14,363 bases of DNA from GCA-002708315 sp964460905 (GCA_964460905.1 CAYWRM010000055.1:1-14363); one strand, 5' to 3'. Counted from the stretch's first letter, positions 6,592-13,711 are shown. Program-made: numbers and translations. The notes: a model not told the origin generated them from the letters alone.

Positions 6592-7275
6592 CTATTTTAT
6601 AATTATTTTCTTATAGAGAGCGTTTTCATCCATTCTCTCAGATTTAGACCCATTAATATTTTCTATTTCACAAAAAGATGTAAATACATGTGCAAGTATT
6701 TGACGTTTGTATCCTACTGACCTAAGTTTGCCAATATCCTTATAGAAACTTTCCCTTGTTCCGACATATATCAAGCTCAAATATTTACTAGATCCATCAA
6801 GATTTTCTAATAAAGTAATAATATCAGCTTCCAATATTGTAGGGAACATATTCTTTATGGTTTTATAGAAACTTTGCGTATCAGACTTTCTCTTATCAAT
6901 AATCTTTTCTAACCAATCCTTAATTGCAGACTCACGGTGTGCGGGAATGGGGATATATTCATTGAATCTTTCCCAAATATCATATTTTATGAAGCTTATT
7001 AATCTATCCTTTTTTTTAGAATACTTGAAATGATAGCTTAAAAAAGCTGAAATCTCTGAAGGCTTTAATTTTTCAAAAATCTGAATTTCCACCTCTGAAA
7101 TATAGTAAGAATCTTCCATATCATATATTACACCATTTTCATCTCTTTGCATGTTATTAATATTGTATGGATGAAGTTTCGGCATTATCGATTCACAACC
7201 AAGGCGGTCACCTTTCTTAAAATTAGCTACCTCTGGATCTACTACAAACATTTCTCTAAATTTTGATTTTTCCAT
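6592..7275 (-). CDS. Unknown protein cotranscribed with the integrase
   Basis: I do not recognise a family. The chosen ATG (MEKSKFREMF) lies one base after the recombinase stop, in the arrangement TAATATG, which suits reinitiation. An alternative ATG at 7296 adds MQLISFN and overlaps the recombinase by 20 bases. The product of 227 residues is charged and helical with no signal peptide or membrane segment. Visible segments include YYISEVEIQIFEKLKPSEIS (about 58-77), a Lys-rich region, and ILEADIITLLENLDGSSKYL (about 146-165). Its position directly behind the recombinase and before a strong terminator suggests a role in integration or excision control, but nothing in the sequence proves it. Confidence 0.78.
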   Translation of the reverse strand: MEKSKFREMFVVDPEVANFKKGDRLGCESIMPKLHPYNINNMQRDENGVIYDMEDSYYISEVEIQIFEKLKPSEISAFLSYHFKYSKKKDRLISFIKYDIWERFNEYIPIPAHRESAIKDWLEKIIDKRKSDTQSFYKTIKNMFPTILEADIITLLENLDGSSKYLSLIYVGTRESFYKDIGKLRSVGYKRQILAHVFTSFCEIENINGSKSERMDENALYKKIIIK

Positions 7276-7276
7276 A

Positions 7277-8599
7277 TTAAAGCTTATTAATTGCATCTTT
7301 TTGTAAATCGTTGCTTACGTTATAATATCGAGTGAATGCTTTACTTCCAGGGGCATGACCACTCATACTGCTTATTATGCCGTTATCTACTTTACCATAT
7401 AAATTGCCAACAAAGGCACGTCTAGCCATGTGCGAGCTTGCAATATCGCACAACCGAACATGCTCCTCCTCTTTTGTTCTTGGATTAAGTCTAGTTACAA
7501 TTCGAGTTAATTTAGCTTCCTCAAACAGCTCTCTTATATATTCATTGTATCGTTGATTACTGATAAATGGTAAAATGCTGTGGTTTGGTAATTCATACCT
7601 GCTAAGAATTTCAATGGCCATAGAATGTAACGGTATATTTACAGTAACAGGCTTCCCATCTTTTGTTTTTCGGGGTATATACGATAGGATACCATCTTGA
7701 ATATTTGATTTAGTCAATTTATTAAGGTCGGCAACACGTGCTCCAATAAAACATTGAAACACAAAAATATCTCTAACATGTTTCAATCGTTCAGTTTTAA
7801 GTTCAGCATAAAAGAGTTTATTACGTTCCTCAATGCATATGTAAATAGGTTTTCCATATACTTCACCCGGTAATTTATAACCATCATTAAATGGATATCC
7901 TATTATTATATCTTTCCTTTTTAACTCTTTTCTTGCATAATTCCAAAAGGCACGTGTAGTCTTCATGAACCTATGAATTGTGTTAGCACCCTTAGGAGCT
8001 TTAACCATCTTTTTTGAGTTCCTACCTGATGGCTTTATACTTTCATTTTTCAGATACTTTTGAAAATCTCGTAGTACATCAACTGTGACATATTCAAAAG
8101 TCAATTTAACTTTTCGTTTTAACTCATACTGCTGCCAGTTATTGAAAACTGTTTTTACATTTCTCTTGCTTTTTACCGAGACTTCATTTTCGATGTATTT
8201 TGTGAACATTGCAAAAAAACTATTATCATCGTCTATGTTTACTTCATTTATGTGTTTTCCACAAAAAATATCTAATACTTTCTTCAAGTCTTTTTTTGAC
8301 ACCTCCCTTGGATTATCCTCAAAGTAAGTATTCACCCTTGTATTAATCCCTTTTAACCTCTTGTTGATAACTTTAGATTTTACAATTTTTCCGCCCTCTG
8401 TACCATCACCTATAGCCTGTGGTGTTTCTTCTCCTTCTATATCAGTGTCAAAATTGTCAGTGTCTATTCTATACCCTGTAAAATAAGCAAGCCTGTTACC
8501 AGCAAAGCGTATGTCAATAAAAATTGGCACGTTTTTGCCAATAATAGCTCCTTCTTTATCTTTTCGTCTTTCGGGTGCAATTTTAACGTTAAATTTCAT
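7277..8599 (-). CDS. Tyrosine recombinase (integrase)
   Basis: The 440-residue enzyme has the full three-part layout. The arm-binding N-terminal domain is at about 1-95 (VPIFIDIRFAGNRLAYFTGY). A SAM-like core-binding domain is at about 125-230. The catalytic domain is at about 255-440. Catalytic residues can be placed at Arg288 (GARVADL), Lys311 or Lys313 (PRKTKDGK), His390-x-x-Arg393 (SHMARRAF), His415 (SGHAPG) and the nucleophile Tyr425 or Tyr426 (FTRYYNVS). The start codon lies 138 bases from the right-hand att repeat. It should integrate and excise the element at the tRNA-Glu 3' end, with the duplicated 18 bp marking the crossover region. Strain-to-strain activity is unknown, but no damage is visible. 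Confidence 0.93.
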   Translation of the reverse strand: MKFNVKIAPERRKDKEGAIIGKNVPIFIDIRFAGNRLAYFTGYRIDTDNFDTDIEGEETPQAIGDGTEGGKIVKSKVINKRLKGINTRVNTYFEDNPREVSKKDLKKVLDIFCGKHINEVNIDDDNSFFAMFTKYIENEVSVKSKRNVKTVFNNWQQYELKRKVKLTFEYVTVDVLRDFQKYLKNESIKPSGRNSKKMVKAPKGANTIHRFMKTTRAFWNYARKELKRKDIIIGYPFNDGYKLPGEVYGKPIYICIEERNKLFYAELKTERLKHVRDIFVFQCFIGARVADLNKLTKSNIQDGILSYIPRKTKDGKPVTVNIPLHSMAIEILSRYELPNHSILPFISNQRYNEYIRELFEEAKLTRIVTRLNPRTKEEEHVRLCDIASSHMARRAFVGNLYGKVDNGIISSMSGHAPGSKAFTRYYNVSNDLQKDAINKL

Positions 8600-8737
8600 A
8601 CTGCAATTTTGATTTACAACAATTATTTAGAATAACAAGATAAAACCTAAAATAACATAATATTGTTAATTCACTAATTATTAGTACTATTAGAGAACAT
8701 GTGATTACTACATTATATGTAAGAATACCTATCTGAT

Positions 8738-8755
8738 AATCCCGTACGGACTACT
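8738..8755 (+). repeat. attR, second copy of the 18-bp tRNA-Glu 3' end
   Basis: This is an exact copy of 37-54. No tRNA structure precedes it, so it is the duplicated fragment left at the far end of the integrated element. It lies 138 bases from the recombinase start codon. Confidence 0.9.
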
Positions 8756-8777
8756 AAAGTGCTGACAATCAGCAATA

Positions 8778-8812
8778 AAAACCGCTAAGATGTTCAATCA
8801 TAGCGGTTTTTT
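8778..8812 (+). terminator. Displaced original tRNA-Glu terminator
   Basis: AAAACCGCTA (8778-8787) pairs perfectly with TAGCGGTTTT (8801-8810), and further T residues follow. It lies 23 bases past the right att repeat, the place where the tRNA terminator would sit before integration. A small GCTGA-CAA-TCAGC dyad (8761-8773) precedes it. Confidence 0.8.
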
Positions 8813-9245
8813 CATTTTATCCCTACAAAATACATCAAATATTGTAGTCTGAAAAATACCTGTAAGGAACCTATTTCAAAAATTAATATTAAATTCCTTA
8901 ACTTCCTTCCATGCCGTTGCGTAACATATCAGTAACCTAAACCTCCCTGCCTGCCGAAGAGCAAAGCATGTAGGAATCTCAACCTAAATCTCAACCTTAA
9001 TCCCACAATATTTTCAACAATAATTCAAAACACATCTATTTAATTTCTATATTTGAGGGTCAGATTGAGATAATTAACATAACTGGCAATTCTGAGATGC
9101 TTACTAAATTCAACGACGAAAAACTATATATGATTACCAATACATAATAATTATGCGGTTGTAAATATTTAATCAAGACTATACAATTAATAATCTGCCT
9201 TTTAACTATTTGCAATAAACAATAGTTTATAATGTTTATTAACAA
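8813..9245. other. Intergenic region right of the element, no gene seen
   Basis: No credible coding frame is visible. Contents are an imperfect dyad (CCTGCCTGC at 8946 with GCATGTAGG near 8966-8974), a tandem AATCTCAACCT (8975-8985, 8987-8997), a TAnnTTTG motif TATATTTG (9048-9055) that could be a distant plus-strand promoter, and a perfect inverted repeat AATAAACA (9214-9221) with TGTTTATT (9233-9240) just before the next gene's leader. Confidence 0.45.
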
Positions 9246-9273
9246 GTTGTAGCCAATTAAAAAACCAGTAAAT

Positions 9274-10158
9274 ATGTTTACATTTCACTTTGTTAATTTT
9301 GTTGGGATTCTCGATATTCAGGCACCGACTCACAAAGGAATTCCACCTGAAAGCCCAGTTTTCATTTTCTACAAAGAAGAGGAAGACTTAAGTAAACATG
9401 AGATTTTAAGAAGATTCAATAGAATTCTGAACAAAAACAACATATCTTATTTAAGACCATTAAAAAATCTAACAGGAGAATGGATCTTTGATCTTAAGGA
9501 GTTTAAACATACTTTTAAATGCTTTAGACAAACAAAATATTTAAAAGGTACAATTACAATTGAACCTGATTATTATGTAAGAACGGAAACGGATGATATT
9601 ACTGATGAAATAACATTGGAAGAAACATGGTTAAAAATTTCAATTTACCCAGAAGAATTAGAAAATTTAAATGTTTCAATTGATTCTAATTTCGGTGAAG
9701 AATTAAAACAACCATTAAAAAGATTTAGGAAAGATAATCCTCCTTCAATAAAGTGTGGATTTCTTATGATGAAATTTGAGGACTCAAAATTACAAATGGG
9801 ATTAATAAATATTATCAAAGAAAAATTTGATCAGAGAGGTATAAAACTACTTAGGGCTGATGATAAATGGTATGCAGACGATTTATTAGAAAATATAAAA
9901 ACATATATGCATGGCTGTTCATTTGGGGTTGCACTTTTTGAAAGAATTAACACCAACTATTTTAACCCAAACGTCTCACTGGAAATTGGCTACATGATGG
10001 CAATGAACAAACCTATATTGTTCCTAAAAGATCTAACATTAACTTCGCTTCAAACTGACTTAATAGGAAAATTATATCATGAATATGATTTTCAATCACC
10101 AGAAACAACATTACCCATTGTTATTGATAAATGGATTAAGGACAAAGAAATATTATAA
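9274..10158 (+). CDS. TIR-like / deoxyribosyltransferase-fold protein, possible defence effector
   Basis: The 294-residue protein has an unassigned N-terminal part (about 1-155). Its C-terminal domain (about 158-292) belongs to the predicted nucleotide-binding TIR-like group. Recognisable motifs are GFLMMKF (162-168), GIKLLRADDKWYADDL (189-204), NIKTYMHGCSFGVALFE (207-223), FNPNVSLEIGYMMAMNKPI (230-248) with Glu237 in the place of the conserved acidic residue of TIR/NDT folds, and LKDLTLTSLQTDLIGKLY (251-268). Related domains cleave NAD or nucleotides in anti-phage systems, but many members are uncharacterised. The gene stands alone as a cassette-like unit with GTTGTAGCC at 9246-9254 and its reverse complement GGCTACAAC at 10164-10172. 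Defence activity is inference from family and setting. Confidence 0.75.
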   Translation: MFTFHFVNFVGILDIQAPTHKGIPPESPVFIFYKEEEDLSKHEILRRFNRILNKNNISYLRPLKNLTGEWIFDLKEFKHTFKCFRQTKYLKGTITIEPDYYVRTETDDITDEITLEETWLKISIYPEELENLNVSIDSNFGEELKQPLKRFRKDNPPSIKCGFLMMKFEDSKLQMGLINIIKEKFDQRGIKLLRADDKWYADDLLENIKTYMHGCSFGVALFERINTNYFNPNVSLEIGYMMAMNKPILFLKDLTLTSLQTDLIGKLYHEYDFQSPETTLPIVIDKWIKDKEIL

Positions 10159-10163
10159 TAACT

Positions 10164-10295
10164 GGCTACAACAAAATATAGTGCATGCCGCAGTTAGTAA
10201 CACTTAGAAAAGAAATAGTAAATTTGAAAATACTAAAACCAAAGAAAATTATTGAATAAAGTGCGGCACGCACCATATTCAAAACGTTGTATAGC
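10164..10295 (+). repeat. 132-bp imperfect palindrome between two cassette-like genes (attC-like)
   Basis: Outer arms GGCTACAAC (10164-10172) and GTTGTATAGC (10286-10295), middle arms AAAATATA and CATATT, and inner arms GTGCATGCCGCA (10181-10192) and TGCGGCACGCAC (10262-10273, one mismatch) nest around an AT-rich centre of about 70 bases. It begins five bases after the stop of the TIR-like gene and ends 18 bases before the lipoprotein start. The nested layout resembles cassette recombination sites, but the outer arms do not match the integron consensus GTTRRRY exactly. Confidence 0.55.
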
Positions 10296-10313
10296 ATATA
10301 AAACAGACTTAAC

Positions 10314-11237
10314 ATGAAACAAATAACATTATTGATTGGACTTTTGATTCTTATTAATTCATGCAATACTGGAACGGATAAGAAATCAAATAACCAGAAA
10401 GATAATTCAAAGGAGAAAGTAAAAATTGACAATCGAAAACTTGCTTTTCAAAACAATGAATTCATAAGCTATCATGATTTTGCAACTGGAAAGACTAAAA
10501 ATCTAATAGAAGGATTCGACCCTTGTATTTCACCAGACGGTAAATGGATTGCATACACACAATCATCTTCGACAGGAAAAGACTATTCAAGGATTATTAG
10601 ATTGATTAATACAGAAAATTCAACAATAAAGGATTTAGAAATCAATGACAAAAACCATTACGGAGCGATATGGTCTCCAACAGGTGAATATTTGGCATTT
10701 TGTATCATGAACAATGATTGGCAAATTGGATTAATTAAACCCAATCATTCCGAATTTAAAATTATTTCAACTGATTCAGACATTGGATTACATGCACCAA
10801 CTTGGAGCCAAGATGGAAAATATATTTTTGCATATAATCTGGATGTTTTATACAAATTTGACACAAGCGGAAAATTGATAGAAAAGTATGATTTATCACA
10901 ACTATTTGGCGACAAATTCTATTTTTCAAGTTCAACACGATTCTGTTTGACTTCTGACAATAAACAAATGATTTTTGCTGGCGGAATAGACGAGTTTATC
11001 GAAGGATTAAATGAACCTTCAAGTGCAATATTCAGCTATGATTTTAATACAAAATCCACAAAACGGATTTCTAAAAAAGGACTTTGCACAACAGACTTGT
11101 GGATAGATAGGCAAGACAGAATTTATTTTTCAGGATTTGAAAATATAAATGAACCAAGAAAAATATATCAAACAAGTTTAACAGACACGACTTTGATTGA
11201 GTTAATTAACGGAATGAGACCGAGTATTGGACAATAA
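10314..11237 (+). CDS. TolB-like beta-propeller lipoprotein
   Basis: The 307-residue product has a lipoprotein signal: MKQITLLIGLLILINSC with the lipidated cysteine at residue 17. A Lys/Asn/Asp-rich tether (18-40) follows. The rest shows repeated WD40-like/PD40 blades: FDPCISPDGKWIAYT, GAIWSPTGEYLAFCI, HAPTWSQDGKYIFAYN, RFCLTSDNKQMIFAGG and DLWIDRQDRIYFSG, spaced about 45-50 residues, as in TolB-like propellers. The protein should be anchored in the outer or inner membrane. Ligand and partners are unknown. It follows the palindrome at 10164-10295 and carries the same GTTGTA...GC motif about 20 bases upstream as the preceding gene. It looks like a second cassette rather than an operon partner. 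Confidence 0.8.
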   Translation: MKQITLLIGLLILINSCNTGTDKKSNNQKDNSKEKVKIDNRKLAFQNNEFISYHDFATGKTKNLIEGFDPCISPDGKWIAYTQSSSTGKDYSRIIRLINTENSTIKDLEINDKNHYGAIWSPTGEYLAFCIMNNDWQIGLIKPNHSEFKIISTDSDIGLHAPTWSQDGKYIFAYNLDVLYKFDTSGKLIEKYDLSQLFGDKFYFSSSTRFCLTSDNKQMIFAGGIDEFIEGLNEPSSAIFSYDFNTKSTKRISKKGLCTTDLWIDRQDRIYFSGFENINEPRKIYQTSLTDTTLIELINGMRPSIGQ

Positions 11238-11254
11238 AATACGCCACACAATCG

Positions 11255-11550
11255 ATACGGCTCCGCCAGAATCAACTGACAGAGTGCGCCTCTCACACAA
11301 CTGTACGTACGATTCTCGTATACAGCGGCTCATTAAGTTGTGGGGAGATACGTTTGTAAATATCAAGCATTGGCACATAGCCCTTTTGCATCAACCTTTT
11401 TAAAGTAATTGTAGTGCCACAAATTGGACTCTGTACTACAGCCCAAACACCCATTCGAGTGCGACTCCATGCGTATGCTGCTATACCCCATAACCGCTCA
11501 TTCTCCATTCCATGATCTGTCGTGAGCTGAGCTTCCAATGTGTCCATCGA
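11255..11550 (-). mobile_element. 3' remnant of a group II intron, copy 1
   Basis: On the minus strand a domain V-like hairpin (11296-11331) begins GAGCCG and folds CTGTA-TACGA-GAA-TCGTA-CG-TACAG, with the expected two-base bulge. It is followed by a domain VI-like hairpin (11261-11284: CTCTGTCAG paired with CTGGCGGAG). Shared sequence with copy 2 stops at about 11257, so the intron 3' end should be near CCGTAT at 11255. The upstream part encodes only the C-terminal end of the maturase. Domains I-IV and the reverse transcriptase core are missing, so this copy is immobile. Confidence 0.72.
11293..11547 (-). pseudogene. C-terminal fragment of a group II intron reverse transcriptase/maturase
   Basis: The 84-codon open frame encodes AAYAWSRTRMGVWAVVQSPI and TTITLKRLMQKGYVPMLDIY. 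This matches the maturase/DNA-binding end of group II intron-encoded proteins (the A.W...R.G.WA...SPI..TT...L...GY pattern). The last residues, NEPLYTRIVRTVV, are the domain V RNA hairpin read as protein. No RT domain (YxDD) precedes it. The copy at 13882-14043 aligns with it residue by residue over about 50 positions. It is a relic and its start codon is arbitrary. Confidence 0.72.
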
Positions 11551-11678
11551 GCTTATAGGAATAAGGATAAGTGGACCTGAAATATAATTAGAACTCTCCG
11601 TACTTGACTTGTGGTCAAAAATTTAGTATATTCGTGGCGCTAAGTGTTTTGTACTCTAGTTAGCCGTGTTGGAGGTTT
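11551..11678. other. Gap between the intron relic and the flavin reductase gene
   Basis: No gene is seen. A GTTAGCCGTGTTG stretch at 11659-11671 resembles cassette-end sequences common in Bacteroidota intergenic regions, with a weak partner (GTGGCGCTAAG) at 11634-11644. No clear terminator for the flavin reductase gene can be drawn. Confidence 0.3.
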
Positions 11679-12242
11679 CTACTCATCTGATTCCTCAATC
11701 AAATAAGCACCTACAATTTCACCATAAAACATGGTATGGTAATCTTTATTCGATCCGCTGTAATCACTTGGGACTTCATGTGGGTAAAACCGACTCTTTA
11801 TACTTTTGGAAATTGAATTTTCATCTTGTAATTGTCGGTAAATCACTTTGCACTCAAGGGTTAGGGGTAACTCTTTAAAGCCTACGACATCAATGTTGTT
11901 TCCCTTAACCACCGTTAATCCCAATGCACTAACCTTGTCTACTGACTTTCCGCTTTTCGATCCACAGAAGTTAAGTATTTTTCCAACTTTTTGGCGTGAT
12001 CCAATATTTATTGTGAAAACCCCGCTTTCCAATAACATCTTATGTGTATATCTTCCTGTTCTTACATACGTGGTAAATATGAGTTTGTTCCATTCAATGC
12101 CTACCTGTCCCCATGAAATTGTCATGGTATTAACTTTGTTATTGTGTTTGGTTGTTAACAAAACACCCGTTTTGATTCCCTTAATGATTTCATTAAAATA
12201 ATCTAAAACGTCGATCTCTTTTTTGACTAATTTATTTCCCAT
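11679..12242 (-). CDS. Flavin reductase / flavoredoxin-like FMN-binding protein
   Basis: The 187-residue protein matches the flavin reductase-like split-barrel family. GIKTGVLLTTK (22-32), NTMTISWGQVGIEWN (38-52), the FTTYVRTGRYTHKMLLESG segment (56-74), FTINIGS (76-82) and ILNFCGSKSGKSVDK (89-103) are the usual FMN- and substrate-binding stretches. LECKVIYRQ and a C-terminal FYGEIVGAYL strand complete the barrel. Such cytosolic proteins bind FMN and reduce flavin or act as small redox carriers; the partner here is unknown. The length is normal. TACTTTTG on the minus strand (12268-12275) fits a TAnnTTTG -7 element 26 bases upstream of the start. The gene has no operon partner. Confidence 0.85.
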   Translation of the reverse strand: MGNKLVKKEIDVLDYFNEIIKGIKTGVLLTTKHNNKVNTMTISWGQVGIEWNKLIFTTYVRTGRYTHKMLLESGVFTINIGSRQKVGKILNFCGSKSGKSVDKVSALGLTVVKGNNIDVVGFKELPLTLECKVIYRQLQDENSISKSIKSRFYPHEVPSDYSGSNKDYHTMFYGEIVGAYLIEESDE

Positions 12243-12267
12243 TATTTATGCGTATTTAATTTCGGCT

Positions 12268-12275
12268 CAAAAGTA
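12268..12275 (-). promoter_or_regulatory. -7 promoter motif of the flavin reductase gene
   Basis: TACTTTTG fits the Bacteroidota TAnnTTTG consensus, 26 bases before the start codon. No good -33 TTTG partner is visible at the usual distance. Confidence 0.4.
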
Positions 12276-12665
12276 CCAAAAAGGATAGATTTTTCGACCC
12301 ATTTGATAATTTTCCCAGTTTGGATTTGTATGAAGCATTTGGTTTACTGCGAAATATAAAATGAAGTAAGTGAGGTTGCAGCCCAACAACAATTTGGGTA
12401 TTATTCATGAAGATAAAACGTATTGCAATACCCGTTACAGCTATTTAGAGGACATGTAGTGGATTTATTTGTTCAAAGTAGTAATTTCATCCGCTATTAG
12501 AATGTGTTAAATCGCCTTATTTTAAGCTTTGTGCTTGATGGTTTGATTGGCACGAAAAACAGAGCGAAGGTCTTAGCTAATTTGTTTATATTTGGTTAAC
12601 CCTTAGGACGTGACATTTAAGACAACATGAGAAAATATTGACCATTAATTATAAAATTAAAAACC
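12276..12665. other. Intergenic region between divergent genes
   Basis: No full gene is seen. A 13-codon frame at 12407-12448 (MKIKRIAIPVTAI) looks like the start of a NifB/NifX-type cofactor-binding protein, but is far too short to be sure. GGGTATT (12395-12401) and AATACCC (12427-12433) form a small inverted repeat around its start. The promoter motif of the DUF5808 gene lies at 12587-12594. Confidence 0.35.
12587..12594 (+). promoter_or_regulatory. -7 promoter motif of the DUF5808 gene
   Basis: TATATTTG matches TAnnTTTG and would give a leader of about 65 bases before the start at 12666. A -33 element is not evident. Confidence 0.4.
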
Positions 12666-12881
12666 ATGAAAATGAAAGATAAAAGTGAAAATTATAATTT
12701 AATGAGTAAGAATCCTGATAATTGGAAGGGTATTTTTTATGTTAACCGTAAAGACCCAAGATTAATAGTTCCTAAAATTAACCCATCACTTGGGTGGACT
12801 TTAAATTTCGGTCATGTTTATGCATATTTAGGATTAATTGCTATAATAGTGATTATTGCTGCTTCTCAATATTTTATGTAA
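12666..12881 (+). CDS. Small DUF5808-type membrane protein
   Basis: The 71-residue product has a soluble half with NPDNWKGIFYVNRKDPRLIV (16-35) and PSLGWTLNFGH (40-50), the signature of DUF5808 domains (D..NWK.GIFY.N..D.R..VPK..G.GWTLNF). One transmembrane helix follows (YAYLGLIAIIVIIAASQYF, about 52-70). The family is uncharacterised and is often found in membrane proteins of Bacteroidota and Firmicutes. The preferred start is MKMKDKSE at 12666; an internal ATG at 12702 would remove part of the N-terminus. The gene stands alone and I see no terminator. Confidence 0.75.
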   Translation: MKMKDKSENYNLMSKNPDNWKGIFYVNRKDPRLIVPKINPSLGWTLNFGHVYAYLGLIAIIVIIAASQYFM

Positions 12882-13488
12882 AAACATTGACTTGACTACG
12901 AATTTTTATCTCAGGACAAAATTGATAGTTTGAATTAAGAATAGTACCTCATTAGTCAGAACTCATTATTTTAAGCTTTCTTGATTATTGAGAATCAGGA
13001 AATGAAAAAAATATCAGAATCAATTAATGGGGAAAAAAGATAAAAAAATAAACAGGGCATAACAATTAAGTATTCTGACTGGGCGAGCCCAAAGTATGAA
13101 TAAAGTGTTGACGGAACCGATGAATGAAAGTTGTGTTATGGGGAATGATTGGTTTGGATTGTTTGTTTAAAAAGATCCTTTTCAATCTATTTAACAATTG
13201 AGTATAATTTCCCCAATTGCCCGTAAACATTAGTCTGATTTATTGTTTTTAAGAGTTTGTAGAAGTGACTGAATATCTTCGGGAGAACCTCTGTTACTAA
13301 AGCAATATATAGTCTGCATCTCGTGAGTTCTATATACCAATGGACATATCTGTAAAAAAATAAAACACAGTATAAAGCGATATTATATAAAAGCCTTTAA
13401 TGAATGTCAATTAATAGAAAAATAATAATTGTAACCACATGACAACTATATTCTTGCGTAAATGTTAGTCAGACTTGTAATAAAACCT
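12882..13488. other. 607-base intergenic region, mostly empty
   Basis: No convincing gene is present. The best coding trace is a minus-strand frame at 13230-13319 encoding a 29-residue peptide (MQTIYCFSNRGSPEDIQSLL...). It extends in frame upstream to about 13358 without an ATG, and may be a gene end or remnant. The remainder is AT-rich without clear terminators, tRNA or repeats. Confidence 0.35.
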
Positions 13489-13496
13489 TACATTTG
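13489..13496 (+). promoter_or_regulatory. -7 promoter motif of the cold-shock gene
   Basis: TACATTTG matches TAnnTTTG 23 bases upstream of the start codon, implying a short leader. This leader is much shorter than the long structured 5' UTR of Escherichia coli cspA. Confidence 0.5.
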
Positions 13497-13519
13497 CATT
13501 TAATTTATAACTATATAGC

Positions 13520-13711
13520 ATGAGTAACGGAACAGTAAAATTTTTCAGTAATTCTAAGGGATTTGGATTCATAGCTCCAGAAGAAGGTGACAAAGATGTA
13601 TTTGTACATCTAAATGGACTAATTGATGAAATCAAGGATGGGGACAAAGTAAGCTACGATGTAGAAGAAGGTCCAAAAGGCTTGAATGCAATAAATGTTA
13701 AAGTAGTTTAA
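13520..13711 (+). CDS. CspA-family cold-shock protein
   Basis: The 63-residue product is one complete cold-shock domain. It opens MSNGTVKFFSNSKGFGFI, with RNP1 (KGFGFI, 13-18) and RNP2 (VFVHL, 27-31), then the KVSYDVEEGPKGLNAINV end typical of Bacteroidota members. These proteins bind single-stranded RNA and DNA and act as RNA chaperones. Asn replaces the more usual Glu/Asp-Lys run before KGFGFI (FSNSKGFGF), which is common in this phylum. The gene has its own -7 motif and a strong terminator, so it is monocistronic. Confidence 0.95.
   Translation: MSNGTVKFFSNSKGFGFIAPEEGDKDVFVHLNGLIDEIKDGDKVSYDVEEGPKGLNAINVKVV

Larger units (their letters stand above)
37..8755. mobile_element. Integrative element in tRNA-Glu with its own helicase and PolA-superfamily polymerase
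   Basis: The element is bounded by an 18-bp perfect direct repeat of the tRNA-Glu 3' end (37-54 and 8738-8755), giving a period of 8701 bp. A tyrosine recombinase gene starts 138 bases inside the right repeat. All credible genes inside are on the minus strand: recombinase, unknown 227-residue protein, DUF3853 protein, SF3-like helicase, family A-like polymerase, HTH/coiled-coil protein and a secreted DUF1566 protein. No relaxase, type IV secretion, capsid or terminase gene is seen. This argues against a conjugative element or complete prophage and fits a self-replicating integrative element or a phage satellite. The boundaries are direct observation; autonomous replication is inference from the helicase and polymerase pair. 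Confidence 0.88.

Noticed and set aside
512..8737. A DGR template repeat or reverse transcriptase inside the element
   Set aside because: No AAC-rich copy of the variable repeat was found by eye, and the only polymerase has family A motifs (HDE in motif C), not the YxDD-type motif of reverse transcriptases.
11848..12201. 117-codon plus-strand frame
   Set aside because: It is antisense to the well-supported flavin reductase gene and has no recognisable motif.
12407..12448. 13-codon frame MKIKRIAIPVTAI resembling the start of NifB/NifX-like proteins
   Set aside because: It is too short to separate a remnant from chance; recorded only in the intergenic entry.
13230..13319. 29-codon minus-strand frame
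   Set aside because: It looks protein-like at its end but has no clear start signal or recognised family; not called as a gene.
13465..13647. 60-codon minus-strand frame over the cold-shock gene
   Set aside because: It is antisense to the cold-shock domain, which is unmistakable.
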